In this document: positions 26,502-34,325 of the stretch, piece after piece
Position numbering within the stretch: position 1 is the stretch's first letter
Layout of the letters: every line of letters starts with the position of its first letter
Source: Ketogulonicigenium vulgare WSH-001
Lineage (GTDB): Bacteria > Pseudomonadota > Alphaproteobacteria > Rhodobacterales > Rhodobacteraceae
Reading direction: 5' to 3'
Assembly (NCBI RefSeq): GCF_000223375.1
Contig: NC_017384.1
Location: 2,674,501-2,738,500, forward strand
DNA length: 64,000 bases
Translations under genes and position numbers: made by a program
The notes under the pieces: model-generated
Told to the model about the DNA's origin: nothing
The model's input: only the letters and a program-made list of their open reading frames with translations
The model's database searches: none

Positions 26502-26547
26502 GGAAGCCTGCCTTAGAATAGGGCCACAATCTGCCGAAGGGGCCAAA

Positions 26548-27573
26548 ATGGCAAGCTGCGACGTAACGGTGATGGGGGCGGGCATATTCGGCCTGTCTTG
26601 TGCCTGGGCCTTGGTGCAACGCGGTGCAAAAGTGCGCGTCATCGACCCCTTTGGCCCCGGCGCGGGGGCAAGTGGCGGGGTGGTCGGCGCGCTTGCGCCG
26701 CATGTGCCCGACCAGTGGAACCCGAAAAAGCAGTTTCAACTGCAAGCGCTGCTGATGGCGGATCGCTATTGGGCCGCTGTGACCGAGGCAGGCGGCGCGC
26801 CCAGCAGCTATGCCCGCACCGGTCGCATCCAGCCGCTGGCGGATCAGGCTGCGGTGACTTTGGCGCGCCAGCGCGGGTTGAATGCGGTGGATCTGTGGCA
26901 AGGGCAGGCCAACTGGCAGGTGGTGCCTCTCGCCGATAACAGGTGGGGGATCGGATCGGCGACGGGTCTTGGCGTCTTCGATAGCCTGTCGGCGCGCATC
27001 TCTCCGCATCGCGCGGTGGCGGCACTGGTTGCCACCCTTCGGGCGCGCGGGGTCGCGGTCGTGCCGGATGCGCCGCTGCAGGGGCAAGTGATCTGGGCGA
27101 CCGGCTATGCGGGGATCAAGGATCTAACCGCCGCGCTGGGGCGCAGCGCAGGCGGCGGCGTCAAGGGGCAGGCGGCGGTGCTGGCCTGCGATCTGCGCGA
27201 TCAGCCGCAATTGTTTATCGAGACACTGCACGCCATTCCCCACGCCGATGGCACGGTGGCCATCGGGTCAACCTCGGAAAATCAATGGGATGATGACAGC
27301 AAGGTGGATGCGCAGGTCGAGGCGCTGATCGCCCGCGCCCGCGATCTGGTGCCCGTGCTGCGCGATGCGCCCGTGGTTGCGCGATGGGCCGGTGTGCGGC
27401 CCAAGGCCAAATCCCGCGCGCCGCTGCTGGCTGCCTATCCGGATCGCCCCGGCCATTTCATCGCCAATGGCGGCTTTAAAATCGGCTTTGGCGTCGCGCC
27501 GATGGTGGGCGAGGTGATGGCCGATCTGGTGCTGGAGGGGCGCGATACCATCCCAGCGGGCTTTGGGTTCTAA
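26548..27573 (+). CDS. FAD-dependent oxidoreductase of the DAO family, possible split MnmC2
   Basis: A 341-residue flavoprotein. VTVMGAGIFGLSCAWALVQR (residues 7-26) is the Rossmann dinucleotide-binding fold, followed by the DAO-family segment GASGGVVGALAPHVPD near 48-63. The C-terminal half has NGGFKIGFGVAPMVGEVMADL, the second FAD-contact region. The ASGG...GAL..H segment resembles the C-terminal FAD domain of bifunctional MnmC (cmnm5U to nm5U). Together with divergent mnmD (46 bases away) this could be a split MnmC; other amine or amino-acid oxidases of the family cannot be excluded. ATG 26548 matches the Rossmann start; the 3' end overlaps moaB by 4 bases. Confidence 0.82.
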   Translation: MASCDVTVMGAGIFGLSCAWALVQRGAKVRVIDPFGPGAGASGGVVGALAPHVPDQWNPKKQFQLQALLMADRYWAAVTEAGGAPSSYARTGRIQPLADQAAVTLARQRGLNAVDLWQGQANWQVVPLADNRWGIGSATGLGVFDSLSARISPHRAVAALVATLRARGVAVVPDAPLQGQVIWATGYAGIKDLTAALGRSAGGGVKGQAAVLACDLRDQPQLFIETLHAIPHADGTVAIGSTSENQWDDDSKVDAQVEALIARARDLVPVLRDAPVVARWAGVRPKAKSRAPLLAAYPDRPGHFIANGGFKIGFGVAPMVGEVMADLVLEGRDTIPAGFGF

Positions 27574-28103
27574 CCCTTGCGCCGCAGATGTTCGTCCAAG
27601 CGCGGCATAATCTCGACAAAGTTGCAGGGCTTGTGGCGATAGTCCAGCTGCGCGGCCAGAATCCCGTCCCACGCATCCTTGCAGGCGGAGGGGCTGCCGG
27701 GCAGCGCGAACAGATAGGTGCCCTGCGCAACACCGCCCGTCGCGCGGCTTTGCACGGCGGATGTGCCGATCTTTTGGAACGAGATCATGGCGAACACCGT
27801 GGCAAAGGCGTCGATCTCTTTTTCATAGACATCGCGATGCGCCTCGACCGTGACATCGCGGCCGGTCAGGCCGGTGCCGCCGGTACTGATCACCACATCA
27901 ATCGCCGGATCGGCGCACCATGCGCGCAGCTGATCCGCGATCACCGCCCGCTCGTCGGGCAGGATCGCGCGGGCGGCGAGGGTATGGCCCGCATCCCCCA
28001 ACCTTTGCACCAGTACATCGCCGGATCGGTCATCTGCCAGCGCGCGCGTGTCGGATACGGTCAGCACGGCGATATTAAGGGGGATAAAGGCGCGTTCGGT
28101 CAT
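27570..28103 (-). CDS. moaB: Molybdenum cofactor biosynthesis protein MoaB/MogA type
   Basis: A 177-residue MPT-binding protein. The segment IAVLTVSDTRALADDRSGDVL (shown in part) opens the fold, VISTGGTGLTGRDVT near 78-92 is the signature MoCF motif, and FALPGSPSACKDAWDG near 140-155 forms the second binding loop. It adenylylates or scaffolds molybdopterin before metal insertion. ATG 28103 overlaps the upstream uracil-DNA glycosylase stop codon (ATGA), so the two are coupled. No other Mo cofactor gene is in the window. Confidence 0.94.
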   Translation of the reverse strand: MTERAFIPLNIAVLTVSDTRALADDRSGDVLVQRLGDAGHTLAARAILPDERAVIADQLRAWCADPAIDVVISTGGTGLTGRDVTVEAHRDVYEKEIDAFATVFAMISFQKIGTSAVQSRATGGVAQGTYLFALPGSPSACKDAWDGILAAQLDYRHKPCNFVEIMPRLDEHLRRKG

Positions 28104-28891
28104 AGGCGGGCTTTCAATGAGAGCAGATCGGCCCAAGCCTCGCGCTTGGCGCCGGGTTCGCGCAGCAGATAGGCGGGGTGGGTCATGGGCAGGGCGGGGC
28201 GGCCCGTGACCTCGGCCCAGTTGCCGCGCAGGCGCAAGATACCGGCCTGACCCAGCAGCGCCTTGCACGGCGTATTGCCCATCAGCACCAGATATTCGGG
28301 GTCAGCCAGTTCGATATGCCGCTGTAGAAACGGCAGCATCATGGCAATTTCAGTATCCGATGGCGTGCGGTTTTCTGGCGGCCGCCAGGGCAGCACATTG
28401 GCGATATAGACCGCCTGATCGGCCATTGGCGCGCTGCGCGACAGGCCGATGGCCCCGAACATACGATCCAAAAGCTGCCCGGCGCGCCCGACAAAGGGAC
28501 GGCCCGCGCGGTCCTCCTCGCGCCCCGGTGCTTCGCCGACGATCATCACGCGGGCGGCAGGGTCGCCGTCGCTGAACACGAAACTGCGCGCCCCTTGCTT
28601 GAGGGCGCACAGATCGAACCCCTCCATCACGCTGGCGAGCTGTTCCAGGTTTTGCGCGCTGGCGGCCAGCGCTGCAGCCTCGGCGGGGGCATCAACCTCG
28701 GGCAGGGGGCCAAGACGGGCGGCTTTGGGCTTTTCCGGTGCGGCGATCGGGGCGGGCGCGGCGATTTTGGGGCTTTCACCGGGCAGCGCATAGCGATCCA
28801 CGGGCTGATCGGCGATGGCCTCATCAGCGCCCATCTCGACCAGCCAGGCCAGCATCTCGCGCGTCGCGTAAAAATCAGGGGCAGTATCCAT
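28100..28891 (-). CDS. Uracil-DNA glycosylase, family 4-like, depleted of Fe-S cysteines
   Basis: A 263-residue UDG-superfamily protein. A 90-residue Ala/Pro-rich N-terminal linker precedes the catalytic domain: IVGEAPGREEDRAGRPFVGR with the uracil-pocket residues, VYIANVLPWRPPENRTPSDT, LVLMGNTPCKALLG and MTHPAYLLR with the catalytic His. It removes uracil from DNA. Classic family 4 enzymes bind a 4Fe-4S cluster through four cysteines; here only the Cys of FDLCALKQ and one in NTPC remain and the later ones are replaced (for example MMLPF), so a cluster is unlikely. ATG 28891 is the first plausible start. Confidence 0.85.
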   Translation of the reverse strand: MDTAPDFYATREMLAWLVEMGADEAIADQPVDRYALPGESPKIAAPAPIAAPEKPKAARLGPLPEVDAPAEAAALAASAQNLEQLASVMEGFDLCALKQGARSFVFSDGDPAARVMIVGEAPGREEDRAGRPFVGRAGQLLDRMFGAIGLSRSAPMADQAVYIANVLPWRPPENRTPSDTEIAMMLPFLQRHIELADPEYLVLMGNTPCKALLGQAGILRLRGNWAEVTGRPALPMTHPAYLLREPGAKREAWADLLSLKARL

Positions 28892-29033
28892 TGTGCTAAG
28901 ATAATCATCCTTGCTGCAAAAGGGCAGAGGGAATCGGGCGATGCCGCCTTGACGCCCCCCGCGCTTTGGGCGCAAGTCCACGGGTGAAAAAGGCCGCATG
29001 CGCGCGCGGCCCTGTCGGAATAGGAGCGATTGG

Positions 29034-29897
29034 ATGACCCGGACTGTATATGTAAACGGCGAATATCTGCCCGAGACCGAGGCCAAGGTCTCGATCTTTG
29101 ACCGTGGCTTTGTCATGGGCGATGCGGTTTACGAAGTGACCGCCGTTGTAGGCGGCAAGCTGTTGGACTTTGCGGGTCACGAAGCGCGCCTTGCCCGCTC
29201 GCTGAACGAGATCGAAATCGAAAATCCCTTTGCGGAAGGCGAGCTGCTGGCGATCCACCGCGAGCTGCTGGCCAAGAATGAATTGGTCGATGGCGGTATC
29301 TATCTGCAGGTAACGCGCGGCAATCCGGGCGACCGCGATTTCGTCTTCCCCGATCCGGCTGTCGTGAAACCGACCGTCGTGCTTTACACCCAATTAAAGC
29401 CCGGCGTGCTGCAATCGCCGACAGGGATCAACGGCATCCGCGTGATTTCGGTGCCCGAGATGCGCTGGCACCGCCGCGACATTAAAACCGTGCAACTGCT
29501 GTATCCGTCCATGGCCAAGATGATGGCGAAAAAGGCGGGCGTTGATGATGCATGGTTCGTCGAGGATGGCTTTGTCACCGAAGGCTCGTCGAACAATACC
29601 TATATTGTGAAGGACGGCGCGATCATCACCCGCCCGCTGTCGCAGGATCTGCTGCACGGCATCACCCGCGCCGCGCTGCTGCGCTACGCGAACGAGGCGC
29701 AGATCAAGATTATCGAGCGGCCCTTTACCATCGCCGAGGCACAGGCGGCGGACGAGGCGTTCCTGACCTCGGCCTCGGCCTTTGTGACGCCAGTGATCGA
29801 GGTGGACGGCGCCGCCATTGGCGCGGGCACCCCCGGCCCGATCGCAAAGCGCCTGCGCGAGATTTACATCGACGAGGCGCTGAAAGCCGGCATCTAA
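29034..29897 (+). CDS. dat: D-amino acid aminotransferase (class IV PLP enzyme)
   Basis: A 287-residue branched-chain/D-alanine transaminase family enzyme. The fold-type IV motifs are SIFDRGFVMGDAVYEVTAV near residue 20, RNPGDRDF, RRDIKTVQLLYPSMAK near 145 with the PLP Lys, and the family block EGSSNNTYIVKDGAIITRP near 178. These match D-amino acid aminotransferase more than IlvE. It makes D-Glu or D-Ala for cell-wall or D-amino-acid metabolism. ATG 29034 has TAGGAG upstream. Its stop codon lies inside a 13-base tandem duplication. Confidence 0.88.
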   Translation: MTRTVYVNGEYLPETEAKVSIFDRGFVMGDAVYEVTAVVGGKLLDFAGHEARLARSLNEIEIENPFAEGELLAIHRELLAKNELVDGGIYLQVTRGNPGDRDFVFPDPAVVKPTVVLYTQLKPGVLQSPTGINGIRVISVPEMRWHRRDIKTVQLLYPSMAKMMAKKAGVDDAWFVEDGFVTEGSSNNTYIVKDGAIITRPLSQDLLHGITRAALLRYANEAQIKIIERPFTIAEAQAADEAFLTSASAFVTPVIEVDGAAIGAGTPGPIAKRLREIYIDEALKAGI

Positions 29898-29913
29898 AAA
29901 CGGCATCTAAAAG
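29888..29913 (+). repeat. 13-base tandem duplication spanning the dat stop codon
   Basis: The 13-base unit CGGCATCTAAAAA is followed directly by CGGCATCTAAAAG, one base different. The first copy includes the TAA stop codon of the aminotransferase; the second copy repeats Gly/Ile-like codons and the stop in another frame, leaving the protein unchanged. Confidence 0.75.
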
Positions 29914-29915
29914 AT

Positions 29916-29940
29916 AAAGGGCGGGTTATCCCGCCCTTTT
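29916..29940. terminator. Bidirectional terminator after dat and the DUF5671 gene
   Basis: Stem AAAGGGCGGG / CCCGCCCTTT with a TTAT loop and TTTT tail on the plus strand; the minus-strand reading ends CCCTTTATC. It lies between the two converging genes. Confidence 0.88.
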
Positions 29941-29959
29941 ATTTTGTCGCAAGCAAGAT

Positions 29960-30568
29960 TTACTTGGTCGCAAGCTCGGCGCGGAAAAACAGCGCGACCA
30001 GCACCGAGATGACCGACAATAGCGCAAGGTTCAGCGCAAGCTGCATATCCAGCGCATTCGACAGCCATGTGCCGATGACCGTGGTCGCGATCCCCAGCAG
30101 CGTCAGCACTGCGATAAACTGCCCGATATTGCCCAGCCAGATCCGCACCGGCGAGCGCCGCTTGGCCGCATCCTGCCGCGTCAGGCGCAGCGTATAAAGG
30201 TGCAGGCCGATAAAAACGGGCGTGAAGACGATCAGATTGGCGATGCTCCACCGCGAGACATAAGGCACGTAATCGCGCGGCGCCAACCGCTCGATCAGGT
30301 CAGATCCCAGCGCCTGCACATTCCATACGACAACGATCAGTGCCAAAAACTTCAGGGCGTAAAACAGCGCTTCGCGGGCGGAATAAGACGGCTGCGGGCG
30401 TGGCATCGGGGGAATGCGCCCCTCGGGGTCGGCCCAAGCGGCTAGGGCATTTTCAGCCTCGGCCGCGCTCCAGCCCGCATCTTGCAGGCGGTTGCGGATC
30501 ACCTCGCGCCCGATACCGGCCGCCAATGCGTCGCGCACAAAGTCGGACAGCTGGGCGGGCGCGCTCAT
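29960..30568 (-). CDS. DUF5671 membrane protein
   Basis: A 202-residue protein. Residues 1-50 form a UBA-like/SHOCT-type helical head (DALAAGIGREVIRNRLQDAG), followed by PSYSAREALFYALKFLALIV, a DUF5671 opening, then four TM segments. Function unknown. Its ATG overlaps the stop codon of the DUF1244 gene (ATGA), so it is the third gene of a minus-strand run with the N-formylglutamate amidohydrolase-like gene. Confidence 0.75.
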   Translation of the reverse strand: MSAPAQLSDFVRDALAAGIGREVIRNRLQDAGWSAAEAENALAAWADPEGRIPPMPRPQPSYSAREALFYALKFLALIVVVWNVQALGSDLIERLAPRDYVPYVSRWSIANLIVFTPVFIGLHLYTLRLTRQDAAKRRSPVRIWLGNIGQFIAVLTLLGIATTVIGTWLSNALDMQLALNLALLSVISVLVALFFRAELATK

Positions 30569-30861
30569 CCTTGATGCGCCTTTTCAAAGGCGGCAAGCTG
30601 CGCGGGGCTGGCATCCGTTTGGTTCTGGGCGCGCCAGGTCTCATAGGGCATGCCATAGAACATCTCGCGCGCGGGTTCTTTGCCGATGGTCACGCCCATC
30701 TCGGCTGCTGCCTCATCCATCCAGCGGGCCAGACAGTTGCGGCAGAATCCGGCAAGGTTCATCAGGTCGATATTCTGTACATCGGGGCGGTCTTGCATCA
30801 GGTGCTGTTGCAGGCGGCGAAAGGCGGCGGCCTCGATCTGGATGCGGGTTTGCTCGTCCAT
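30565..30861 (-). CDS. DUF1244 family protein
   Basis: A 98-residue conserved proteobacterial protein. The family motif NLAGFCRNCLARWMDEAA carries a CRNC pair near residues 39-42, and KEPAREMFYGMPYETWRAQ follows. Structures of homologues show a small helical fold; the role is unknown, and the Cys pair could bind metal or redox partners. The stop codon overlaps the DUF5671 start, and 10 bases separate it from the amidohydrolase gene upstream. Confidence 0.9.
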   Translation of the reverse strand: MDEQTRIQIEAAAFRRLQQHLMQDRPDVQNIDLMNLAGFCRNCLARWMDEAAAEMGVTIGKEPAREMFYGMPYETWRAQNQTDASPAQLAAFEKAHQG

Positions 30862-30871
30862 CGGTTTTCTC

Positions 30872-31627
30872 CTAAATCAAAGTCAGCGCGCGCTGCAGCA
30901 GCGGCGCAAGGCGGGCGGCCCACCCGGCTTGCTGCGCGGGGGTAGTGATCAGATCGTTGCGGATTTCGATCAGCGTGTTCAGGCGATGATAGCGCAGCGC
31001 GTGGCGGTCGATACTGTCCCCGGGCAAATGACCGCTATAGGGCTGGTTTGCGCCCACGCTTAGATCGCCCTCGGCCCGTAGCAGATCGATCAGCGCCTGT
31101 GAGTAATCGGGATCGGCGGGGTCGAACAGGATGCCGATATGCCACGGGCGGGGCGGGCGGCCACGCAGTTGCGGCGTAAAGCTATGCACGGCGACGATCA
31201 CCGTATCATCCTGCCGCGCCGCAAGGCTCTCAATGGCGGCGTGATAGGGGCGGTAAAGCCGCTGCAAGCGTTCCTCGCGCGCGGCGTGACCCGCATTGCG
31301 GTTCGCGGGAATGACCGAGCCATCATAAAGCCGCATCAGCAAGGTCGGATCATCCTCGCCCCGGTTCGGGTCCATCACAAGGCGCGAGAACCGCGACAGC
31401 ACGGCAGGGCACTCCAGCAAATCACTTAACGCGCGACTGACGCCCGCCGCGCCGGGATCATAGGCGATATGGCGTGTCATATCTGCCGCGGGCAGGCCCA
31501 GATCGCCACCTGCAACCCAATCGGGCACGTGATTGCTGGCGTGATCACAGGTCACCAGCCACCGCGAGCGCCGCGCAGCCCCCATAATTTCAAAGCTTTC
31601 CGTGATCCGGTCTTGCGAAACTGTCAT
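30872..31627 (-). CDS. N-formylglutamate amidohydrolase family protein
   Basis: A 251-residue M14-like hydrolase. WLVTCDHASNHVPD near residue 23 supplies the metal-site Asp/His, SRFSRLVMDPNRGEDDPTLL near 77 is the family core, and VIVAVHSFTPQLRGRPRP-like sequence near 145 gives the third ligand His. It belongs to the group annotated as N-formylglutamate deformylase/amidohydrolase (HutG-like), though no hut genes flank it. It begins the run that continues with DUF1244 and DUF5671. Confidence 0.88.
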   Translation of the reverse strand: MTVSQDRITESFEIMGAARRSRWLVTCDHASNHVPDWVAGGDLGLPAADMTRHIAYDPGAAGVSRALSDLLECPAVLSRFSRLVMDPNRGEDDPTLLMRLYDGSVIPANRNAGHAAREERLQRLYRPYHAAIESLAARQDDTVIVAVHSFTPQLRGRPPRPWHIGILFDPADPDYSQALIDLLRAEGDLSVGANQPYSGHLPGDSIDRHALRYHRLNTLIEIRNDLITTPAQQAGWAARLAPLLQRALTLI

Positions 31628-31713
31628 GCTGCTGTGTTATGTCTGCTTTGTGCGTTCCACCTGTTTAGGACTGTTGAGCCGCAAAGGGAATTGCGCAATA
31701 AGGCGTTAAGTAA

Positions 31714-31725
31714 GTTAGCGATAAC
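31714..31725. promoter_or_regulatory. LacI-family-like operator upstream of pyk
   Basis: GTTAGCGATAAC, a palindrome with one asymmetric position, centred on the CG step like LacI/GalR operators. It lies 67 bases before the pyk ATG. A closely related site lies before pckA. In Rhodobacter the LacI regulator CceR controls central carbon genes through such palindromes, so CceR is the likely binder; this is inference. Confidence 0.6.
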
Positions 31726-31792
31726 ATTGTCCGCAACACGCCTGATCGCACTAGCGGTGTGATAGGCACCTGTCGTCAGAAGGAAGCATCCC

Positions 31793-33238
31793 ATGAAGCG
31801 CCACCGCAATGTCAAAATCGTCGCCACACTTGGGCCATCGTCCAGCAGCTACGCGATGATTCGGGCGCTGGTCGAGGCAGGGGCAGATGTCTTCCGCCTG
31901 AACATGAGCCATGGCACCCATGACGAACAGCGCGACCGCTATGACATCATCCGTCAGGTCGAGGCGGATCTGGGCGTGCCAATTGCCGTTCTGGCCGACC
32001 TGCAGGGGCCGAAACTGCGCGTCGGCACCTTTGCCGATGGCCCGGTGGATCTGTCTGTTGGCGCGCCTTTCCGTCTGGATCTGGACCCGACCCCCGGCGA
32101 CATCCACCGTGTGCAACTGCCCCACCACGAGATTTTCGCCGCGCTGCGCCCTGGCGCGACGCTGCTGGTGAATGACGGCAAGATCCGCCTGCGCGTCGAT
32201 CAATGCGGCGCAGATTTTGCCGATTGCACCGTCACCGTTGGCGGCGCGATTTCGAACCGCAAGGGCGTGAACGTTCCTGATGTGGTGCTGCCGCTGGCGG
32301 CTTTGTCGGAAAAAGACCTTGGCGATCTGGAATTCGCCTGCCAACTGGGGGCCGACTGGATTGCGCTGTCCTTCGTGCAGCGCGCCGCCGACGTCGAGCA
32401 GGCTCGTGCGCTGGTGGGGGATCGCGCGGCGATCCTGGCCAAGATCGAAAAGCCCGCCGCCGTCGATGATTTCGACAAGATTCTGGCGGTGTCTGACGGC
32501 ATCATGGTCGCGCGTGGCGATCTGGGGGTCGAACTGCCCGTGGCCGCTGTGCCGCCGATCCAGAAACGTCTGATCACCGCCTGCCGCGCCGCGGCAAAGC
32601 CGGTCATCGTTGCGACGCAGATGCTGGAATCGATGATCGAAAGCCCGATGCCGACCCGCGCCGAAGTGTCGGACGTCGCAAATGCGATTTACGAGGGCGC
32701 CGATGCCGTCATGCTGTCGGCCGAATCGGCCGCCGGTAAATTCCCGCTGGAAGCCGTCGGCACCATGGACAGCGTCGCAACCGAGGTGGAAAGCGATCCG
32801 CATTATCGCGAACTGCTGGACAGCACCCGCAAAGCCGTGCGCACCACGATCGCCGAGGGCATGGTCGCCGCCGCGCGCGAGATTGCAGATACCACCGATG
32901 TGCGGGCGATCTGCTGCTATTCGCGTTCGGGCAAGACCGCTAATCTGGTGGCGCGTGAACGTCCCCGCACGCCGATCCTGATGCTGACGCCCCTGGTGCC
33001 GACCGCGCGCCGCATGTGCCTCAGCTGGGGCACGATCTGCCGCATGACCGAGACGGTGGACGAGTTCCGCTCGGCTGTTGTGGCGGCGGTGCGAATCGCC
33101 GTGGCTGAAAATCTGGCGGAAAAAACCGATCACGTCGTGGTGGTTGCAGGTGTGCCGTTCAATGTGGTCGGCTCGACCAACGTTTTGCGCGTCGCCCCTT
33201 GTGATGAGCGTTTGATCTACGGCACAGACATGGCATAA
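31793..33238 (+). CDS. pyk: Pyruvate kinase
   Basis: A 481-residue glycolytic enzyme converting PEP and ADP to pyruvate and ATP. It opens NVKIVATLGPSSSSYAMI with the substrate motif RLNMSHGTHDEQRD, then the domain-B insert (about 70-165), the catalytic segment AILAKIEKPAAVDDFDKIL with the Lys-Glu pair near 222, MVARGDLGVELP, and VATQMLESMIESPMPTRAEV. The C-terminal regulatory domain is complete, ending near ICCYSRSGKTANLV. Length is normal. AAGGAAG precedes the ATG. Confidence 0.98.
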   Translation: MKRHRNVKIVATLGPSSSSYAMIRALVEAGADVFRLNMSHGTHDEQRDRYDIIRQVEADLGVPIAVLADLQGPKLRVGTFADGPVDLSVGAPFRLDLDPTPGDIHRVQLPHHEIFAALRPGATLLVNDGKIRLRVDQCGADFADCTVTVGGAISNRKGVNVPDVVLPLAALSEKDLGDLEFACQLGADWIALSFVQRAADVEQARALVGDRAAILAKIEKPAAVDDFDKILAVSDGIMVARGDLGVELPVAAVPPIQKRLITACRAAAKPVIVATQMLESMIESPMPTRAEVSDVANAIYEGADAVMLSAESAAGKFPLEAVGTMDSVATEVESDPHYRELLDSTRKAVRTTIAEGMVAAAREIADTTDVRAICCYSRSGKTANLVARERPRTPILMLTPLVPTARRMCLSWGTICRMTETVDEFRSAVVAAVRIAVAENLAEKTDHVVVVAGVPFNVVGSTNVLRVAPCDERLIYGTDMA

Positions 33239-33265
33239 CGATCAAAACCAAACCCCGGGGGCGTG

Positions 33266-33496
33266 ATGCAGCTTGATTTTGCCTTTGTCGGTGCGGCACT
33301 GCTGCTGGGGTTTGCTGTTTTATCGCTGCTGTCGGGGCTGGCCGATGGGCGTCTTTCGCGCTTTGGCCTGCTGTTGTTCGCAGCCGGATTTGCAATTGGC
33401 GGCTGGGTGGTGATCAATCATCCCGCCGACTACGGCTTGGCGCAGATCCCCGCGGTTTTCATTCGTGTTCTTGCGGCGCTGACGCGCATTTCCTGA
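33266..33496 (+). CDS. Small membrane protein downstream of pyk
   Basis: A 76-residue hydrophobic protein with two predicted TM segments (AFVGAALLLGFAVLSLLSGL and FGLLLFAAGFAIGGWVVI). ATG 33266 is used; the GTG at 33263 is a neighbour. It lies 27 bases after pyk in the same direction and before the rpmI promoter. Short proteins of this kind are often found at this place in Rhodobacterales; the function is unknown. Confidence 0.72.
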   Translation: MQLDFAFVGAALLLGFAVLSLLSGLADGRLSRFGLLLFAAGFAIGGWVVINHPADYGLAQIPAVFIRVLAALTRIS

Positions 33497-33507
33497 CCGC
33501 GAACCCC

Positions 33508-33536
33508 TTGCATCACAGGCAAAGCCGCCTTATAGG
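33508..33536 (+). promoter_or_regulatory. Sigma-70 promoter for rpmI-rplT
   Basis: -35 TTGCAT and -10 TATAGG separated by exactly 17 bases, starting just after the small membrane protein and about 75 bases ahead of rpmI. Confidence 0.65.
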
Positions 33537-33610
33537 GCAGCTTCCTTCGCGCGCCCGGTCAAAGTGGCATACCGAGGCGCGCGCTCACCGACCCGAAGAA
33601 GGAGACGGAA

Positions 33611-33808
33611 ATGCCCAAGATGAAGACCAAATCGGCCGCCAAAAAGCGGTTCAAGGTGACCGCAAACGGTCGTGTCGTTGCTGGCCAAGCAGGCAAGCGT
33701 CACGGCATGATCAAGCGCACCAACAAGTTCATTCGTGATGCCCGTGGCACCACGATCCTCAGCGCGGCTGACGAGAAAATCGTCAAGCTGTACCTGCCCT
33801 ACGCATAA
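33611..33808 (+). CDS. rpmI: 50S ribosomal protein L35
   Basis: A 65-residue basic protein beginning [20 protein letters not shown], the invariant L35 signature, and ending in the usual [10 protein letters not shown]. It belongs to the large-subunit core and is co-transcribed with rplT, 12 bases downstream. AGAAGGAGA upstream is a strong ribosome-binding site. Confidence 0.99.
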   Translation: MPKMKTKSAAKKRFKVTANGRVVAGQAGKRHGMIKRTNKFIRDARGTTILSAADEKIVKLYLPYA

Positions 33809-33820
33809 GGAGAGCTTGAG

Positions 33821-34183
33821 ATGTCGCGCACTAAAGGCGGTACCGTCACACATCGTCGTCACAAGAAAGTCCTCGACGCGGCAAAGGGTTATTATGACCA
33901 CCGCCGCCGTACTTTCAAAGTGGCCAAACAGGCCGTCGATAAGGCCAACCAATATGCGACCCGTGACCGCCGCGTCCGTCGTCGTAACTTCCGCGCCCTG
34001 TGGATCCAGCGTATCAACGCCGGTGTCCGTGCGATCGACCAAACGCTGAACTATTCGAAGTTCATCAATGGTCTGGCCCTGGCCGGGATCGAGGTTGACC
34101 GTAAGGTTCTGGCTGATCTGGCCGTGCATGAACCCGAAGCTTTTGCTGCCATCGTCGAAAAGGCGAAGGCCGCGCTGGCGTAA
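33821..34183 (+). CDS. rplT: 50S ribosomal protein L20
   Basis: A 120-residue L20 with the long basic N-terminal helix ([20 protein letters not shown]), [20 protein letters not shown] and [19 protein letters not shown]20 nucleates early 50S assembly and in some bacteria represses its own operon. It has AAGGAG upstream and is followed by two hairpins before pheS. Confidence 0.99.
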   Translation: MSRTKGGTVTHRRHKKVLDAAKGYYDHRRRTFKVAKQAVDKANQYATRDRRVRRRNFRALWIQRINAGVRAIDQTLNYSKFINGLALAGIEVDRKVLADLAVHEPEAFAAIVEKAKAALA

Positions 34184-34191
34184 GTTTTTAT

Positions 34192-34218
34192 CGGCCCCCA
34201 AGATCGACCTGGGGGTCG
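34192..34218 (+). terminator. Hairpin after rplT, without T tract
   Basis: 9-bp stem CGGCCCCCA / TGGGGGTCG (one G-U pair), 9-base loop, followed by AAATAAAG. Not a classic terminator, but together with the next hairpin it forms a double structured spacer between rplT and pheS. Confidence 0.5.
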
Positions 34219-34234
34219 AAATAAAGACAAACAG

Positions 34235-34270
34235 GAAGCCGCGGACCTTTAGGGGTCTCGCGGCTTCTTG
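34235..34270 (+). terminator. Terminator hairpin between rplT and pheS
   Basis: Stem GAAGCCGCG / CGCGGCTTC with an inner GACC/GGTC extension and a TTTAG loop. The tail TTGCGTCTTG is only moderately U-rich, so read-through into pheST is possible. No Phe-rich leader peptide was seen here. Confidence 0.65.
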
Positions 34271-34325
34271 CGTCTTGAGGCTTGGCGCATTACGCCTGCC
34301 GCAATAGCGATGAAAGGGGTCCGGG

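Noticed and set aside
34184..34325. Phe-rich leader peptide controlling pheST by attenuation
   Set aside because: Both hairpins are present but no short frame with clustered Phe codons was found between rplT and pheS.
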